Positions 36,561-46,111 of a DNA stretch of 64,000 nt are shown here, one piece after another. The position numbers and the translations under genes were made by a program. The stretch comes from Inquilinus limosus_F (GTDB lineage: Bacteria > Pseudomonadota > Alphaproteobacteria > DSM-16000 > Inquilinaceae). The notes under the pieces were generated by a model. It was not told where the DNA came from. It was given only the letters and a program-made list of their open reading frames with translations, and ran no database searches. The stretch covers positions 1 through 64,000 of the forward strand of contig NZ_JAHVDK010000017.1 in the NCBI RefSeq assembly GCF_051487185.1, given 5' to 3'. Position 1 is the stretch's first letter. Each line of letters begins with the position of its first letter.

Positions 36561-37706
36561 TCACGAGCGGCGAGCGGCTGGGGCTGGAGCCTGGGGAGCC
36601 GGGACAGTGAGGATCTGGCCCGGATAGATCAGGTCCGGATCGTGAATCTGAACGCGATTGGCCATATAGATGATGGTGTAGTGGGTGCCGCGCCCGTATG
36701 CGCGGTGCGCGATCCGCCACAAGCTGTTGCCCGGCTGGACGACGATCCTCCCGTCGGCCACGGCAATGTCAGCGGGGGTTGCACGCTGGAACGGCGTCTC
36801 GGCACGGTCGGTCACGCGGCCTTCAGCGTCCAGTTGATCGGCCCGCAGACGATACGTGCCTGGGGCAATCGGGCGACCTGCCGGGATGCGGAACGTGCCC
36901 GCCGCGTCGATCCAGCCTTCTCCGATCGGAAGGTTGTCGAGGTAAAGCCTGACGAAGGCCCCCGCCAGCCCATGCCCGCTGATGATCACCGCCCCGTCTT
37001 CGCCGTAATCGATGACGTCGATCGACAAGCCGGGTAAACCCAGGGTGGCCTCGTCGGGCGCCTGCAGGATGGTGGACGCGCCGCCGGCTTTCGGGATCAG
37101 GAAAACGAGCGGCTTGCCGTCGCCCTGGCCCGAACCCACCGTCAGGCCGGCGACGCTCCCGTCGCGCTGAGGCACGACGACCAGCGCGACATCGGACGAG
37201 ACCGTCGTGCGGCCATCACGGGTTGCGCTCAGCGAAAGCTGATGATCACCCGGCGCGATCGGCGCCTCCGAGACGAAGACCCAATCGCCATTGGCATCGG
37301 CATCGACGGAACCGATCGCCACTTCACCATCGAACAGAGTGATCCTGGCCCCGGCAGGTCCTCGGCCGGCAATGACCTGGTATCCTCCCGAATTGACCCT
37401 GATCGCGTCGAAACGCACCTCGGCCTCGAGCTCGGCGTCCACGCCACGCCCGGCCTCATCACCGCCCGCAGCAGGGGCAGACGCCCCGTCCATCGGGTCA
37501 AGCGACGCCATCCGCCGATCGGCGCCGGGCGATAGCGACGGTGCAGCCGGCGTCAGCTCGACTGGCTGCGGTTCCGGTGACTCGGTCGCGAGCCTGTATA
37601 TGATGGTCGATGACGCCGGGAAGAGCGCGAGCGCCACGCCATAAATCAGAAGTCCGTGTTTCACCTTTGGATCTGCCCAGGTGAAGTGCCGAACCGGCCC
37701 AGCCAT
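36561..37706 (-). CDS. Membrane-anchored protein with Ig-like region and C-terminal LysM domain
   Basis: 381 residues. One N-terminal membrane segment (LLIYGVALALFPASSTIIY, near residues 19-37) anchors a periplasmic part. Residues about 95-175 and 225-315 look like beta-sandwich repeats (ARITLFDGEVAIGSVDADANG; FVRLYLDNLPIGEGWIDAAG). The C-terminal LysM (IVVQPGNSLWRIAHRAYGRG to PDLIYPGQILTVP, near 320-370) should bind peptidoglycan. Such LysM proteins are common near alphaproteobacterial envelope genes; this one ends the EPS locus. The start at 37706 lacks a good ribosome-binding site, and a GTG slightly downstream is possible. Confidence 0.82.
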   Translation of the reverse strand: MAGPVRHFTWADPKVKHGLLIYGVALALFPASSTIIYRLATESPEPQPVELTPAAPSLSPGADRRMASLDPMDGASAPAAGGDEAGRGVDAELEAEVRFDAIRVNSGGYQVIAGRGPAGARITLFDGEVAIGSVDADANGDWVFVSEAPIAPGDHQLSLSATRDGRTTVSSDVALVVVPQRDGSVAGLTVGSGQGDGKPLVFLIPKAGGASTILQAPDEATLGLPGLSIDVIDYGEDGAVIISGHGLAGAFVRLYLDNLPIGEGWIDAAGTFRIPAGRPIAPGTYRLRADQLDAEGRVTDRAETPFQRATPADIAVADGRIVVQPGNSLWRIAHRAYGRGTHYTIIYMANRVQIHDPDLIYPGQILTVPAPQAPAPAARRS

Positions 37707-38329
37707 GCACGGCCTGCAAAGAGGCCGCCAAGAGATGTCCAGTCCATCTCCGTGTACCCCCGCTTCTTCTGGCCGCCGACTACTCTCGGACTCGGCGCGA
37801 GAGCACCTGTTCGATCAAGGATAGAAGAAGAAATTATGCAACACGAGTACCTCTTTTGTAGATCAGCCTGGTGTGGGTCGTAACGACTTCTGCCACTGGG
37901 ACCGACGGAATTCGACGACCGTCATGAGAGCGGTGTCCGGCCACCCCCCAACGGGACGCTTGGCACCCCACCCGCCACACGGCAGAGAGAGGCGATACCC
38001 GACAAACGGATATCCCGGCTTAGAGCCTTCGGTCGATCCGCAGGACCAGGCTAGCCCCACCCTCCACCGGGCAGCAGAAGATATACAGCATTTTGGATGA
38101 TTTTTATCTTCTTTCTCTCTATTCCGGCCGATCAGCATCCGATCTTTGAGCAACTCTCCATACCCTAAATGGCAGGTGGATTACTTTCCATGTTATAAGT
38201 CTATATTGCCGAAGGAGCTCCGATCATTAGGTCCACGCACCTGTAAAGAGCAGAAAGACTTAAAAATCAACGCATCGGATTTTGCTTTCCTGCCAGGGCG
38301 TCGACTCTTTTTTATTTGATGAGGACAAG
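37707..38329. other. Intergenic region upstream of the RTX gene
   Basis: About 620 bp between divergent genes. The last 250 bp (38080-38320) are AT-rich and likely carry the RTX promoter. A 15-codon frame at 37836-37883 is too short and uncharacteristic to call. Nothing else seen. Confidence 0.4.
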
Positions 38330-40117
38330 ATGGCAGACTTCCCAACATCAGGCGACGACGTGATCACGGGCTCAGGCGGAGCCGATACTATCGACGGCTT
38401 GGCCGGCGACGACCACATCTCGGGTCTCGACGGGAATGACGCCCTGTCTGGGGGTGACGGCAACGACTTTCTTCTCGGCGATGGCGGCGACGACACCCTA
38501 TCCGGCGGGAATGGCGGCGGCTATCTCCACGGCGGTGACGGGAACGATACGGTTTCTGGCGGTGACGAAGTCGACACGCTCAACGGGGGCAACGGCGACG
38601 ACCTCCTCGACGGTGGCGGCGGCAACGACCGGCTGAACGGCGATGACGGCAATGATCTGCTTTATGGCGGGCAAGGCGGGGACACGCTGTATGGCGGCGA
38701 AGGCGACGACCGGATGGAGGGTGGCGCCGAGGCCGATGCACTGAGCGGGGACAACGGAAATGACGTCCTCTATGGCGACGACGGCGACGATTACCTCTGG
38801 GGCCGCGACGGTCGGGACACCCTGTTCGGCGGGATCGGCATCGATCGTCTCTTGGGCGGCGCCGATGCCGACCGGCTGAATGGCGATGCAGGCGACGACC
38901 ACCTCTTCGGCGAGGACGGCGACGATCTCATCGACGGCGGCGATGGCGACGACGAGATCGACGGCGGCAATGACGACGACACGGTCTATGGCGGCCTCGG
39001 CAACGACGAGATCAGCGGCGGTGACGGGCTGGACATCATTGTCGGCAATGCCGGCTGCGACATACTGGATGGCGGAGCGGGCACCGATCTGCTGAGCGGC
39101 TATGAAGGAGAAGACGTGGTCCTGGGCGGCGCCGGCGACGACGTTCTCGGTGGCGGGCTCGACTACGACCACCTCGAGGGCGGCGACGGCAAGGACTCGA
39201 TCGACGGTGGCGCCGGTGACGATGATATCTATGGCGACACGGGCGACGACGGTATCTCCGGCAGCCTCGGCGACGACTGGCTGGTCGGCGATGCCGGCCG
39301 CGACATCATCCTTGGCGGCGACGGGGTCGACCTGATCGACGGTGGTGCCGACAACGACACCCTCGACGGCGGCGCCGGCACCGATTGCATCGATGGCGGC
39401 ACAGGCAACGACCTCATCCGGGGCGGCACGGGAACGGACACCCTGACGGGTGGCGATGGCAACGACACCCTCGTCGGCAACAGCGGCGCCGATACCATGA
39501 CCGGCGGCATCGGCGACGATGTCTACTACGTCGACGACCGCGGCGATGTCGTGAACGAGAAGGCGGGCGAAGGCACCGACTGGATCGTGACCTGCTTCTC
39601 GACGACCTTGGACAGCACGGTCCAGAATGTCGAGAACGTGCAGTTCTTCGGACTGTGGGCGCTGACCGCCATCGGCAATGCCGGGGCCAACCGTCTGGTC
39701 GGCAACGATGGCAACAACGCGCTCGCCGGGCTGGGCGGCAACGATATCCTCAGCGGCGGCCTGGGGAAGGATCTCCTGGATGGCGGCGCCGGCAAGGACC
39801 TCCTCACCGGCGGTGCCGGGGCGGACACCTTCCGCTTCATGAGCCCGGTGGATTCCGCCGTCGGCGCCGACCGCGACGTGATCACGGACTTCACCGCCGG
39901 GGAGGACAAGATCAACCTCTCCTACGTTGACGCCGTCGCCGGCGTGTCGGGCAACCAGGCCTTCAGCTTCATCGGTGCCGCCGCCTTCAGCGGCCATGCC
40001 GGGGAACTGCGCTTCGCCGGCGGGATCGTCAGCGGCGACGTCAATGGCGACGGTCACGCCGATTTCGAGATCGGCGTGGCCGTGGCGGCGCTGAACGCAG
40101 CCGACTTCATGCTGTGA
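38330..40117 (+). CDS. RTX (hemolysin-type calcium-binding repeat) secreted protein
   Basis: 595 residues from the ATG at 38330 after GAGGACAAG. From about residue 8 to 400 it is an almost unbroken run of GGxGxDxxx nonapeptides that fold as a calcium-loaded beta-roll. A serralysin-type C-terminal domain follows: VYYVDDRGDVVNEKAGEG, GADTFRFMSPVDS, DVITDFTAGEDKINLS. The last residues, NAADFML, fit a type I secretion signal. There is no catalytic or adhesin domain; the whole protein is beta-roll. The nearest type I transporter is 21 kb away at 61099. A strong hairpin follows the stop. Confidence 0.92.
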   Translation: MADFPTSGDDVITGSGGADTIDGLAGDDHISGLDGNDALSGGDGNDFLLGDGGDDTLSGGNGGGYLHGGDGNDTVSGGDEVDTLNGGNGDDLLDGGGGNDRLNGDDGNDLLYGGQGGDTLYGGEGDDRMEGGAEADALSGDNGNDVLYGDDGDDYLWGRDGRDTLFGGIGIDRLLGGADADRLNGDAGDDHLFGEDGDDLIDGGDGDDEIDGGNDDDTVYGGLGNDEISGGDGLDIIVGNAGCDILDGGAGTDLLSGYEGEDVVLGGAGDDVLGGGLDYDHLEGGDGKDSIDGGAGDDDIYGDTGDDGISGSLGDDWLVGDAGRDIILGGDGVDLIDGGADNDTLDGGAGTDCIDGGTGNDLIRGGTGTDTLTGGDGNDTLVGNSGADTMTGGIGDDVYYVDDRGDVVNEKAGEGTDWIVTCFSTTLDSTVQNVENVQFFGLWALTAIGNAGANRLVGNDGNNALAGLGGNDILSGGLGKDLLDGGAGKDLLTGGAGADTFRFMSPVDSAVGADRDVITDFTAGEDKINLSYVDAVAGVSGNQAFSFIGAAAFSGHAGELRFAGGIVSGDVNGDGHADFEIGVAVAALNAADFML

Positions 40118-40526
40118 ACCCGCCGCTTCTGGCGGAATACCATGAGAACGGCGCCGATCTCCGGCGCCGTTCGATTGCTGTCACCCCCGGAGGTTCAGCC
40201 AGCCGCGCCCGGGGGGCGGCCCGCAAGTTTCCGCCGTTCGCATCGGCCGCGACCAAATAGAGCCGCTCGACGAAGAAGCGGAAACGCTCTCATTCATATG
40301 ATTTTATGCGAGAAGCTGTTTCGAATCCAGCATATGACTCGCATTCGCACGACCGTGGCTCTCAGCCGGCAGAGGAGTCCGTCATCCTGTAAGATTCCGT
40401 TCCGACGTGATATCCTTTTCCCGTGACTGCGACACGGGCACCTGCAGCCGAGCCTGCCCTGATCACATAGCTGACTGAATGCGACACCACTTTTTACATC
40501 GATGATTTCAACTTGAGACGAAACGT
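40118..40526. other. Intergenic region after the RTX gene
   Basis: 409 bp. The first 60 bp contain the RTX terminator hairpin. The remainder is less GC-rich and should hold the promoter of the diguanylate cyclase gene. No gene seen. Confidence 0.45.
40146..40172 (+). terminator. Perfect 11-bp stem-loop after RTX gene
   Basis: GAACGGCGCCG pairs perfectly with CGGCGCCGTTC around the loop ATCTC, starting 28 bp after the RTX stop. There is no T-run, as is common for stable GC hairpins in high-GC genomes. Confidence 0.65.
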
Positions 40527-41921
40527 ATGACAGCTCAGGTGCTAATCGTCGACGATACGGAAGCAAATGCTCACATACTGAGCGTAGTCGCGCAGGACCA
40601 ATATTATGCCGTCTTGACAGCGTCGAGCGGCGCCGAGGCGATCGCGCTCGCACAGGACTGGCAACCTGACGTGATCGTCCTCGATGTGATGATGCCGGAA
40701 CTGGATGGTTACGAGACCTGCAGTCGCCTGAAGGCGGATGAGCGGACCATGCATATCCCGGTCGTCATGGTCACCGCGCTCGATGGCGCCGCCGAGAAGC
40801 TGCGCGGGCTCGAATGCGGCGCCGACGATTTCTTGACCCGGCCGATCGATACGGAGACCTTCCTCGCAAGGATCAAGGGCCTCGTTCGTCTCAAGCAGCT
40901 TTCCGACGAATGGCGGGCCCGGCATGAGACGACGCGGGCTCTGGGCCTTGCTCCCGAGCCGCTCGGCAAGGTCGAGGTGAACGGGACACGCGCCCTGATC
41001 GTCGACGACTGGGACCTCGGCGCGGCCAGCGTGGAGAGGGCCCTTGGCGAAGACGGCGTCCAGGCGGTGCGCGCCTCCAACGAGGAGGAGGCCATCGCCA
41101 TCAGCGCATGCCAGGAGCTCAGCCTGATCGTCATCAATCTCTCGATGAGGGGATTCGAGCCCTTGCGCCTGGCTTCGCGGCTTCGGGCCAATGTGGCCAG
41201 CCGCGACATACCTCTTCTCCTCATTGCCGAGCCCGATCACCGAGACCTTGTCCTCCGCGGCTTCGACCTGGGCGTGAACGACTGGATTTCCCGTCCGTTC
41301 AACCCGAATGAGTTCAGGGTCCGGGCCCGCAATCAGATCCGGAGGAAGCTCTACCAGGACCGGTTGCGAAGCGCGTTCGACGGGGCCTTGAAGATGGCGC
41401 TGACTGACCCGCTGACCGGCCTCTACAATCGGCGCTATTTCATGCAGCACCTGGGAAGCGTTCTGGCGGCGAACCAGGCCACGAACGTCGCCCTGCTGAT
41501 GATCGACGTCGACAGCTTCAAGGTCGTCAACGACCAGTTCGGCCATCAGGCCGGCGACACCGCGCTCAAGCTGCTGGGGGAGAGGCTGCGCCTCGAGACT
41601 CGGGCCGTGGATCTCGTGGCCCGGCTCGGCGGCGAGGAGTTCGCCGTCGTCATGGTCGACGCCGACCTCGACGAGGTCGCCGCCACGGCGGAGCGGATCC
41701 GGGCCAGGCTGGCTGCACAGGAATTCAACCCGGCCGGCGGGAGCGCGTTTCCGCTGACCGCCAGCATCGGCGCGGCGGTGGCGCCGGCCTGCGACATCGG
41801 CGTCGACGAGTTGATGCGGGCGGCCGACCGCGCCTTGTACCTCGCCAAGGCACGGGGCCGAAACCGGGTCGAAATCACGCTTCTGGCGGGCCAGGACGGT
41901 CGGGCTGCCCTGAGCGGCTAG
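40527..41921 (+). CDS. PleD-like diguanylate cyclase (REC-REC-GGDEF)
   Basis: 464 residues in the PleD layout. The first receiver has the acid pair IVDDTE and the phospho-Asp in VIVLDVMMPELDG near residue 53. The second receiver (near 154-270) reads LIVINLSMRGFE, with Asn in place of the phospho-Asp, so it is an adaptor as in PleD. The GGDEF domain (near 295-455) has DPLTGLYNRRYFM, the active site LGGEEF, and the inhibitory RxxD (RAVD) five residues upstream. It should make c-di-GMP on phosphorylation and be product-inhibited. An EAL gene lies at 46112, and EPS or RTX output is a likely target. Confidence 0.93.
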   Translation: MTAQVLIVDDTEANAHILSVVAQDQYYAVLTASSGAEAIALAQDWQPDVIVLDVMMPELDGYETCSRLKADERTMHIPVVMVTALDGAAEKLRGLECGADDFLTRPIDTETFLARIKGLVRLKQLSDEWRARHETTRALGLAPEPLGKVEVNGTRALIVDDWDLGAASVERALGEDGVQAVRASNEEEAIAISACQELSLIVINLSMRGFEPLRLASRLRANVASRDIPLLLIAEPDHRDLVLRGFDLGVNDWISRPFNPNEFRVRARNQIRRKLYQDRLRSAFDGALKMALTDPLTGLYNRRYFMQHLGSVLAANQATNVALLMIDVDSFKVVNDQFGHQAGDTALKLLGERLRLETRAVDLVARLGGEEFAVVMVDADLDEVAATAERIRARLAAQEFNPAGGSAFPLTASIGAAVAPACDIGVDELMRAADRALYLAKARGRNRVEITLLAGQDGRAALSG

Positions 41922-42202
41922 TCGGATCGGGCCTCATCGGCCGATGGCGGGGACCGGGTCTTGCATCCTTCCGCCCCGACCGCCCGATTGTCCGCTCCGC
42001 CCCCGACACAGGCGTCATCTTGATCCAAAGACTACGCTGCAGCCGGCGTGCAAATGCTCCATCTATTGACGGGCGACACTGTTGCTTTCACGCCTCGCGA
42101 GCATCAGGCAGTCTTTTTGGGTAATTCGCATCCTTTGAGACGGCTTTCATTCCTCTCGGAGTCATGACGAATTACGCCGTGCCGATGCGGAAGGAGCGTT
42201 TC

Positions 42203-43399
42203 ATGTCCACCATTGTCGCCGAAATTGGGGATGCCGGTGCGCGCGGGGCTGCGCTCACTGCACGGCGCGATCCCCGTGCCGAAATGGCTGCGCGGCTGCC
42301 GGCCGCCGTTCAGCCGTTCCTGTCCTGGCTGACCGCCCGGCCGGCTCCGGAAGAGGCCGAGGTCGCACGCTCCCCGACGCACTTCGTGTATCAGGCATGT
42401 CTCCTGGTCGCGGCAGGCCTGCTGCTCGGCGTGCTGTCGACCATCGTCCCGATGGTCACCGGCGCCTTTCTGCTCTTCGCCTCACTGACGCTCACCACCT
42501 CCGGTCTCGGGCTGTTTCAGGTGGTGGTGTTCCATCATTGCGCTCACGGGACCGTGTTCCGCACCTGGGAGCGCAATCGCGCCGTGGGCCGGCTGATCTC
42601 CGCCGTCTTTCTGTTCAAGCATTTCGACCACTATCGAAAGGAGCACATGCATCACCACAGCGCCCGCAAGCTGCTGACGGAGGAGGACGAGTTCGCCGAT
42701 TTCGTCCTCGGCATGTGCCGTCTCGAGCCGGAGCTGCCGAAGCGCGAATTGTGGCGGCGGGTGCTGGTCAACGTCGTCTTTTCGCCCGGCTTCCATCTCC
42801 GGTTCCTGCTTCGCCGCATGCGTGCCGCCATGCGCTCGCACGACCCGCGGCACAATGTGGTGGCGATGGCCGCCTTCGCGCTTCCGGTGTTGGCTTCGAC
42901 GCTCGCGGGCCATGCCCTCACCTACCTTGTCATCTGGTTCCTGCCGCTGACGCTGTTCCTGCAATGGGCGACGATTGGCCGGATTCTCTGCGAGCACCGC
43001 TTTCCGGAGCCGGCGCTCATCGCCGCGCGCGACAAGGAATTCGTCTGCCTGGCGACCGCCGGTGTGTTTCCGGGCGCCCACCCGCCGCGGGACTCGGCCT
43101 GGTCGCTCGCGGGCCTCGTCGCCTGGAGCGGCTGGTGGTTGAACATGCTCACAGTCCAGCTCCTGGTCCGCGTCATCGTCCTGGTCGGGGACGCGCCGTG
43201 CCACGACTTCCACCATCGCCGCCCGTCGACCAAGCAATGGACCGACTACATCCACGCCCGGCAGAGGGACGTGGATGCGGGATGCCCTGGCTTCCCCCGG
43301 AACTACGGCGAAACCTGGGGGCTGTTCCGCGCCATCGACGAGAACCTCGCGACCTTGTCGGCCACCCCCAAGGGCGTCGTGCCGATATGGCCGCACTAG
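42203..43399 (+). CDS. Membrane fatty-acid desaturase family protein
   Basis: 398 residues from the ATG at 42203 after GGAAGGAG; an in-frame ATG at 42164 is less likely. Three histidine boxes bind a di-iron centre: FHHCAHGT (near residues 112-119), HMHHHS and HDFHHRRP (near 346-353). Hydrophobic pairs near 65-100 and 235-270 fit a four-helix desaturase. It probably desaturates or hydroxylates an acyl chain or a lipid-linked compound. It is not obviously part of an operon. The substrate is unknown. Confidence 0.87.
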   Translation: MSTIVAEIGDAGARGAALTARRDPRAEMAARLPAAVQPFLSWLTARPAPEEAEVARSPTHFVYQACLLVAAGLLLGVLSTIVPMVTGAFLLFASLTLTTSGLGLFQVVVFHHCAHGTVFRTWERNRAVGRLISAVFLFKHFDHYRKEHMHHHSARKLLTEEDEFADFVLGMCRLEPELPKRELWRRVLVNVVFSPGFHLRFLLRRMRAAMRSHDPRHNVVAMAAFALPVLASTLAGHALTYLVIWFLPLTLFLQWATIGRILCEHRFPEPALIAARDKEFVCLATAGVFPGAHPPRDSAWSLAGLVAWSGWWLNMLTVQLLVRVIVLVGDAPCHDFHHRRPSTKQWTDYIHARQRDVDAGCPGFPRNYGETWGLFRAIDENLATLSATPKGVVPIWPH

Positions 43400-43451
43400 A
43401 GTCCGGTCGTTCCGTATCGGCCCGCACTCTCGCCGTTCGAGAAGAGCCGGA

Positions 43452-44834
43452 TCAGCCCCCTGCCTTCGGGCTGTCCGTCCGACCCGGGCTGCCGAGATCT
43501 GCCGGAAACTCGACGCAGACGGTTGTCCCGCGGCCCGGCTCGCTCGTGATCGCGAGAGAACCGCCATGGGCTTCGACAAGGCCCTTGGTGATCGGCAGGC
43601 CCAGCCCGGTGCCCGCCGCCTTGCGGGTCACCGCGTTTTCGAGCTGACGGAACGGCTCCATCGCAACCGCGATGTCCTCCGGCCGCATTCCGATCCCGGT
43701 GTCCCTGACCAGGAGCCGGACCGATGTGTCCGCTGCGATGGCTTCGACGGTCACCTGGCCGCCTTGCGGCGTGAATTTGATCGCATTGCCGATCAGGTTG
43801 TCGAGGATCTGGCGGAAACGAACCGAATCGACGAGCAGGCCGAAGGCGGGATCGATCGGGGTCATCGACAGCGCGACGCCCCGCTCCTCCGCCATGCCCT
43901 GCGCCGCTCGGACGGCAGCGCCAACCGCATGCTCCAGGCGGATCCATTCGGGCTGGATGGCCAGATGGCCTCGGGCGATACCCGAATAGTCCAGAATATC
44001 GTTGATGAGGCGCAGCAGGTGGCGGCCCGAGCCGGCGATCTCGGCCGCATAGGCGCCAGACCGCTCCGCGGTCAGGGCTGATGGCCGCTTCGACGACAGG
44101 ATGTCGGCCAGGCCGATGATGGCGTTCAACGGCGTCCGCAGCTCGTGGCTGAGCGTCGCAAGGAAGGCGGCCTTCGCCTCGTCGGCCTGCTCCGCCGCGC
44201 GCATCGCGCGCCGCAGCTCCTGCTCCGCCTGCTTGCGGGCCAGCACGTCGATATAGACCGAAAGGCCCCCCTCGATGAGTTCCTGGTCGCCGGCCTCGAA
44301 GGCCCGGCTCACATTCGCCTCGGACCGGTTGCCGATCATCAGCGCATGGCCCGTCATGCGGTCATACGCCCAGAGAACATAGGGCAGTTGCAGGATGCCC
44401 GTGAGCTCATAGGCCGGCGGCTCGATCCGGGTCTGGGCGGTGGTGAAGAAGAAATCCGGCACGCTCGGCAGCGTGATCGGCGAGCTCGCCTTCTCACGCA
44501 GCCCGATGGCATGCGTCACACGGAAGGTGCGGCTCCCCGGCGTTTCCTCGACCAGCAGCGCCGCGCGATCGCACATCGCATTGTCGACGACGATCTCCAG
44601 GATCTGGTCGCCGAGATCATCCGGGCCGATCACCGTGTCCGCGAGACGATGCGCTTCACGGATCAGCTTGGCCAGGGTTCGGCTGCGCCGCGCTTCCCGG
44701 AAGGCCTGGCTCTGTTCCTCCTGCAGCCGCAGCAGGCGCGCGCCGAGATCGTTGCACTCGCGCTGGTAATAGGCGAGCTCCCGCTCCAGTTGACCGGGCG
44801 ACACGCCGACAGCCCTTCGTGATTCGCCGTTCAT
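43452..44834 (-). CDS. Sensor histidine kinase
   Basis: 460 residues without membrane segments. The N-terminus is a coiled coil (about 15-60) followed by a GAF-like domain (near 70-190; LAKLIREAHRLADTVIG). The HisKA box is FLATLSHELRTPLNAIIGLADIL with phospho-His in SHELRTP near residue 230; the ATPase domain has DNLIGNAIKFTP, RDTGIGM and GTGLGLPITKGL. It overlaps the FIST gene by 4 bp (ATGA), so the FIST protein probably feeds the signal to this soluble kinase. No response regulator is adjacent. Confidence 0.92.
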   Translation of the reverse strand: MNGESRRAVGVSPGQLERELAYYQRECNDLGARLLRLQEEQSQAFREARRSRTLAKLIREAHRLADTVIGPDDLGDQILEIVVDNAMCDRAALLVEETPGSRTFRVTHAIGLREKASSPITLPSVPDFFFTTAQTRIEPPAYELTGILQLPYVLWAYDRMTGHALMIGNRSEANVSRAFEAGDQELIEGGLSVYIDVLARKQAEQELRRAMRAAEQADEAKAAFLATLSHELRTPLNAIIGLADILSSKRPSALTAERSGAYAAEIAGSGRHLLRLINDILDYSGIARGHLAIQPEWIRLEHAVGAAVRAAQGMAEERGVALSMTPIDPAFGLLVDSVRFRQILDNLIGNAIKFTPQGGQVTVEAIAADTSVRLLVRDTGIGMRPEDIAVAMEPFRQLENAVTRKAAGTGLGLPITKGLVEAHGGSLAITSEPGRGTTVCVEFPADLGSPGRTDSPKAGG

Positions 44835-46033
44835 CGGACGGAGAGCACGGTCAGGAGGCCGGTCCAGTCCAGAGGCCGGCTATAGCCATCGAAGGGCGCG
44901 ATCTCGACGCCGGAATAGAAGCCGAGGAAAGGGATCGCGGGGTCGAGGCCCTCCGCCACCAGCCGGGCCTCCTCGACCGCGGCACCGCTGCGGGCGCTGG
45001 CACGGCCGGCGCAGTCGATATAGATCGCCAGAAGCGGCTGCCCCTCTCGCCGCGTCTGGTTGATCGCGCTGATCCCGTTTCGAACGCTCTGCAGCATCAG
45101 CGCATTGTCGCGGGACATGATCTGAACCCGCGTGCCGAGGCGGAAATCCTTCTCGAATAGGGTGATCGATCCGGTGGTCCGGTTGGCGCGCAGGATCAGG
45201 CGGTTGACATAGCTGTTCTCGTCGTAAGCCGCGTATGGGTCCCCCTGCTTCTCGCCCAGCGTCGCGATCAGCGACAGGTCGTGCGACGCGGTGGTGCCCA
45301 GGGTCACGCCCAGCATCTGCTCGATCACCTCGAGCGCGGGGCGGCCGTCGAGCTCGAACACCTCTGCCCCCTCGATCCGCGTGATCTCCATGAATGTGCT
45401 GACCGGGCGGCAGCCATGCAGGATGACCGTCTCGTCCCCGATCCCGGGCGGAAAGACCAGCGCGACGGCCGCGTGCTTGGTGACGGACGCGCCATCGAGC
45501 ACCCAGGCGTCGGACAGATTCATGTCGGTCAGGGTTCCGCCGCCGATCAGCCGGATCCGATGGCCGGCAAGGCCCGACTGCAGCCCCTCGACAAGGTCGC
45601 TCGCCGGATGCAGCCGAAGCGGCGACGGGTTGGCGACACTGTCGTAGAGCATTAGCACGACAGAGCCTGCTGCAGCGGTTTCAGCCAGCCTCCGTCCGAG
45701 CGCGAGCCCGGCGGCATGCTCATCCTGCAGCAGGTCGCGGTTGACCACGATCTGGGGCAGGACATCGCCCTCTCCGAAGGCGACGAGCCCGACCTCCAAT
45801 CCGCTGTAGCCGAGGCCGTCTCGCCAGATAACGCCGGCCGCTGATCCGCCGACGATCGGGACCTCGTCGCCGAACGCTGCCCGGAGCGCCTTGAGGATAT
45901 CGGAGCCGTCGTGCTTGCCGCCGCAAAAAACCAGAAGGAGGCGGGGGACCACGTCGCCGACCGCCGCACGGCATTGTTCAATCGCCGCCGCAGCCGAGAC
46001 GCTCCTGCCATGACCGATCGCGACCATCCCCAC
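44831..46033 (-). CDS. FIST-domain sensory protein
   Basis: 400 residues with FIST N- and C-terminal domains: LLLVFCGGKHDGSDILKAL, VPIVGGSAAGVIWRDGL near residues 59-75, and the C-terminal IDCAGRASARSGAAVEEA and FLGFYSGVEIAPF. FIST proteins are thought to bind small ligands such as amino acids and often pair with kinases or chemotaxis proteins. Here the gene overlaps a histidine kinase gene, which supports such pairing. It starts at 46033 or at an in-frame ATG six bases later. Confidence 0.9.
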   Translation of the reverse strand: MGMVAIGHGRSVSAAAAIEQCRAAVGDVVPRLLLVFCGGKHDGSDILKALRAAFGDEVPIVGGSAAGVIWRDGLGYSGLEVGLVAFGEGDVLPQIVVNRDLLQDEHAAGLALGRRLAETAAAGSVVLMLYDSVANPSPLRLHPASDLVEGLQSGLAGHRIRLIGGGTLTDMNLSDAWVLDGASVTKHAAVALVFPPGIGDETVILHGCRPVSTFMEITRIEGAEVFELDGRPALEVIEQMLGVTLGTTASHDLSLIATLGEKQGDPYAAYDENSYVNRLILRANRTTGSITLFEKDFRLGTRVQIMSRDNALMLQSVRNGISAINQTRREGQPLLAIYIDCAGRASARSGAAVEEARLVAEGLDPAIPFLGFYSGVEIAPFDGYSRPLDWTGLLTVLSVR

Positions 46034-46111
46034 CCTCCGGCCCTAGGACATCCAACCTTGGGCCTCTGCCGAACGTCCATTCAGCGACAGGACGCACGCC
46101 GTGTCCACCGC

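Noticed and set aside
37836..37883. 15-codon frame with a purine-rich upstream sequence
   Set aside because: Too short and without any supporting context.
38354..39500. Regularly spaced repeats resembling a CRISPR array
   Set aside because: The period is 27 bases, in frame with RTX nonapeptides; there are no spacers or cas genes.
38498..40057. Long antisense open frame opposite the RTX repeats
   Set aside because: It mirrors the repetitive high-GC RTX coding sequence; its VVxxAAxxxVVAVAA-type protein is only the complement of GGxGxDxxx codons.
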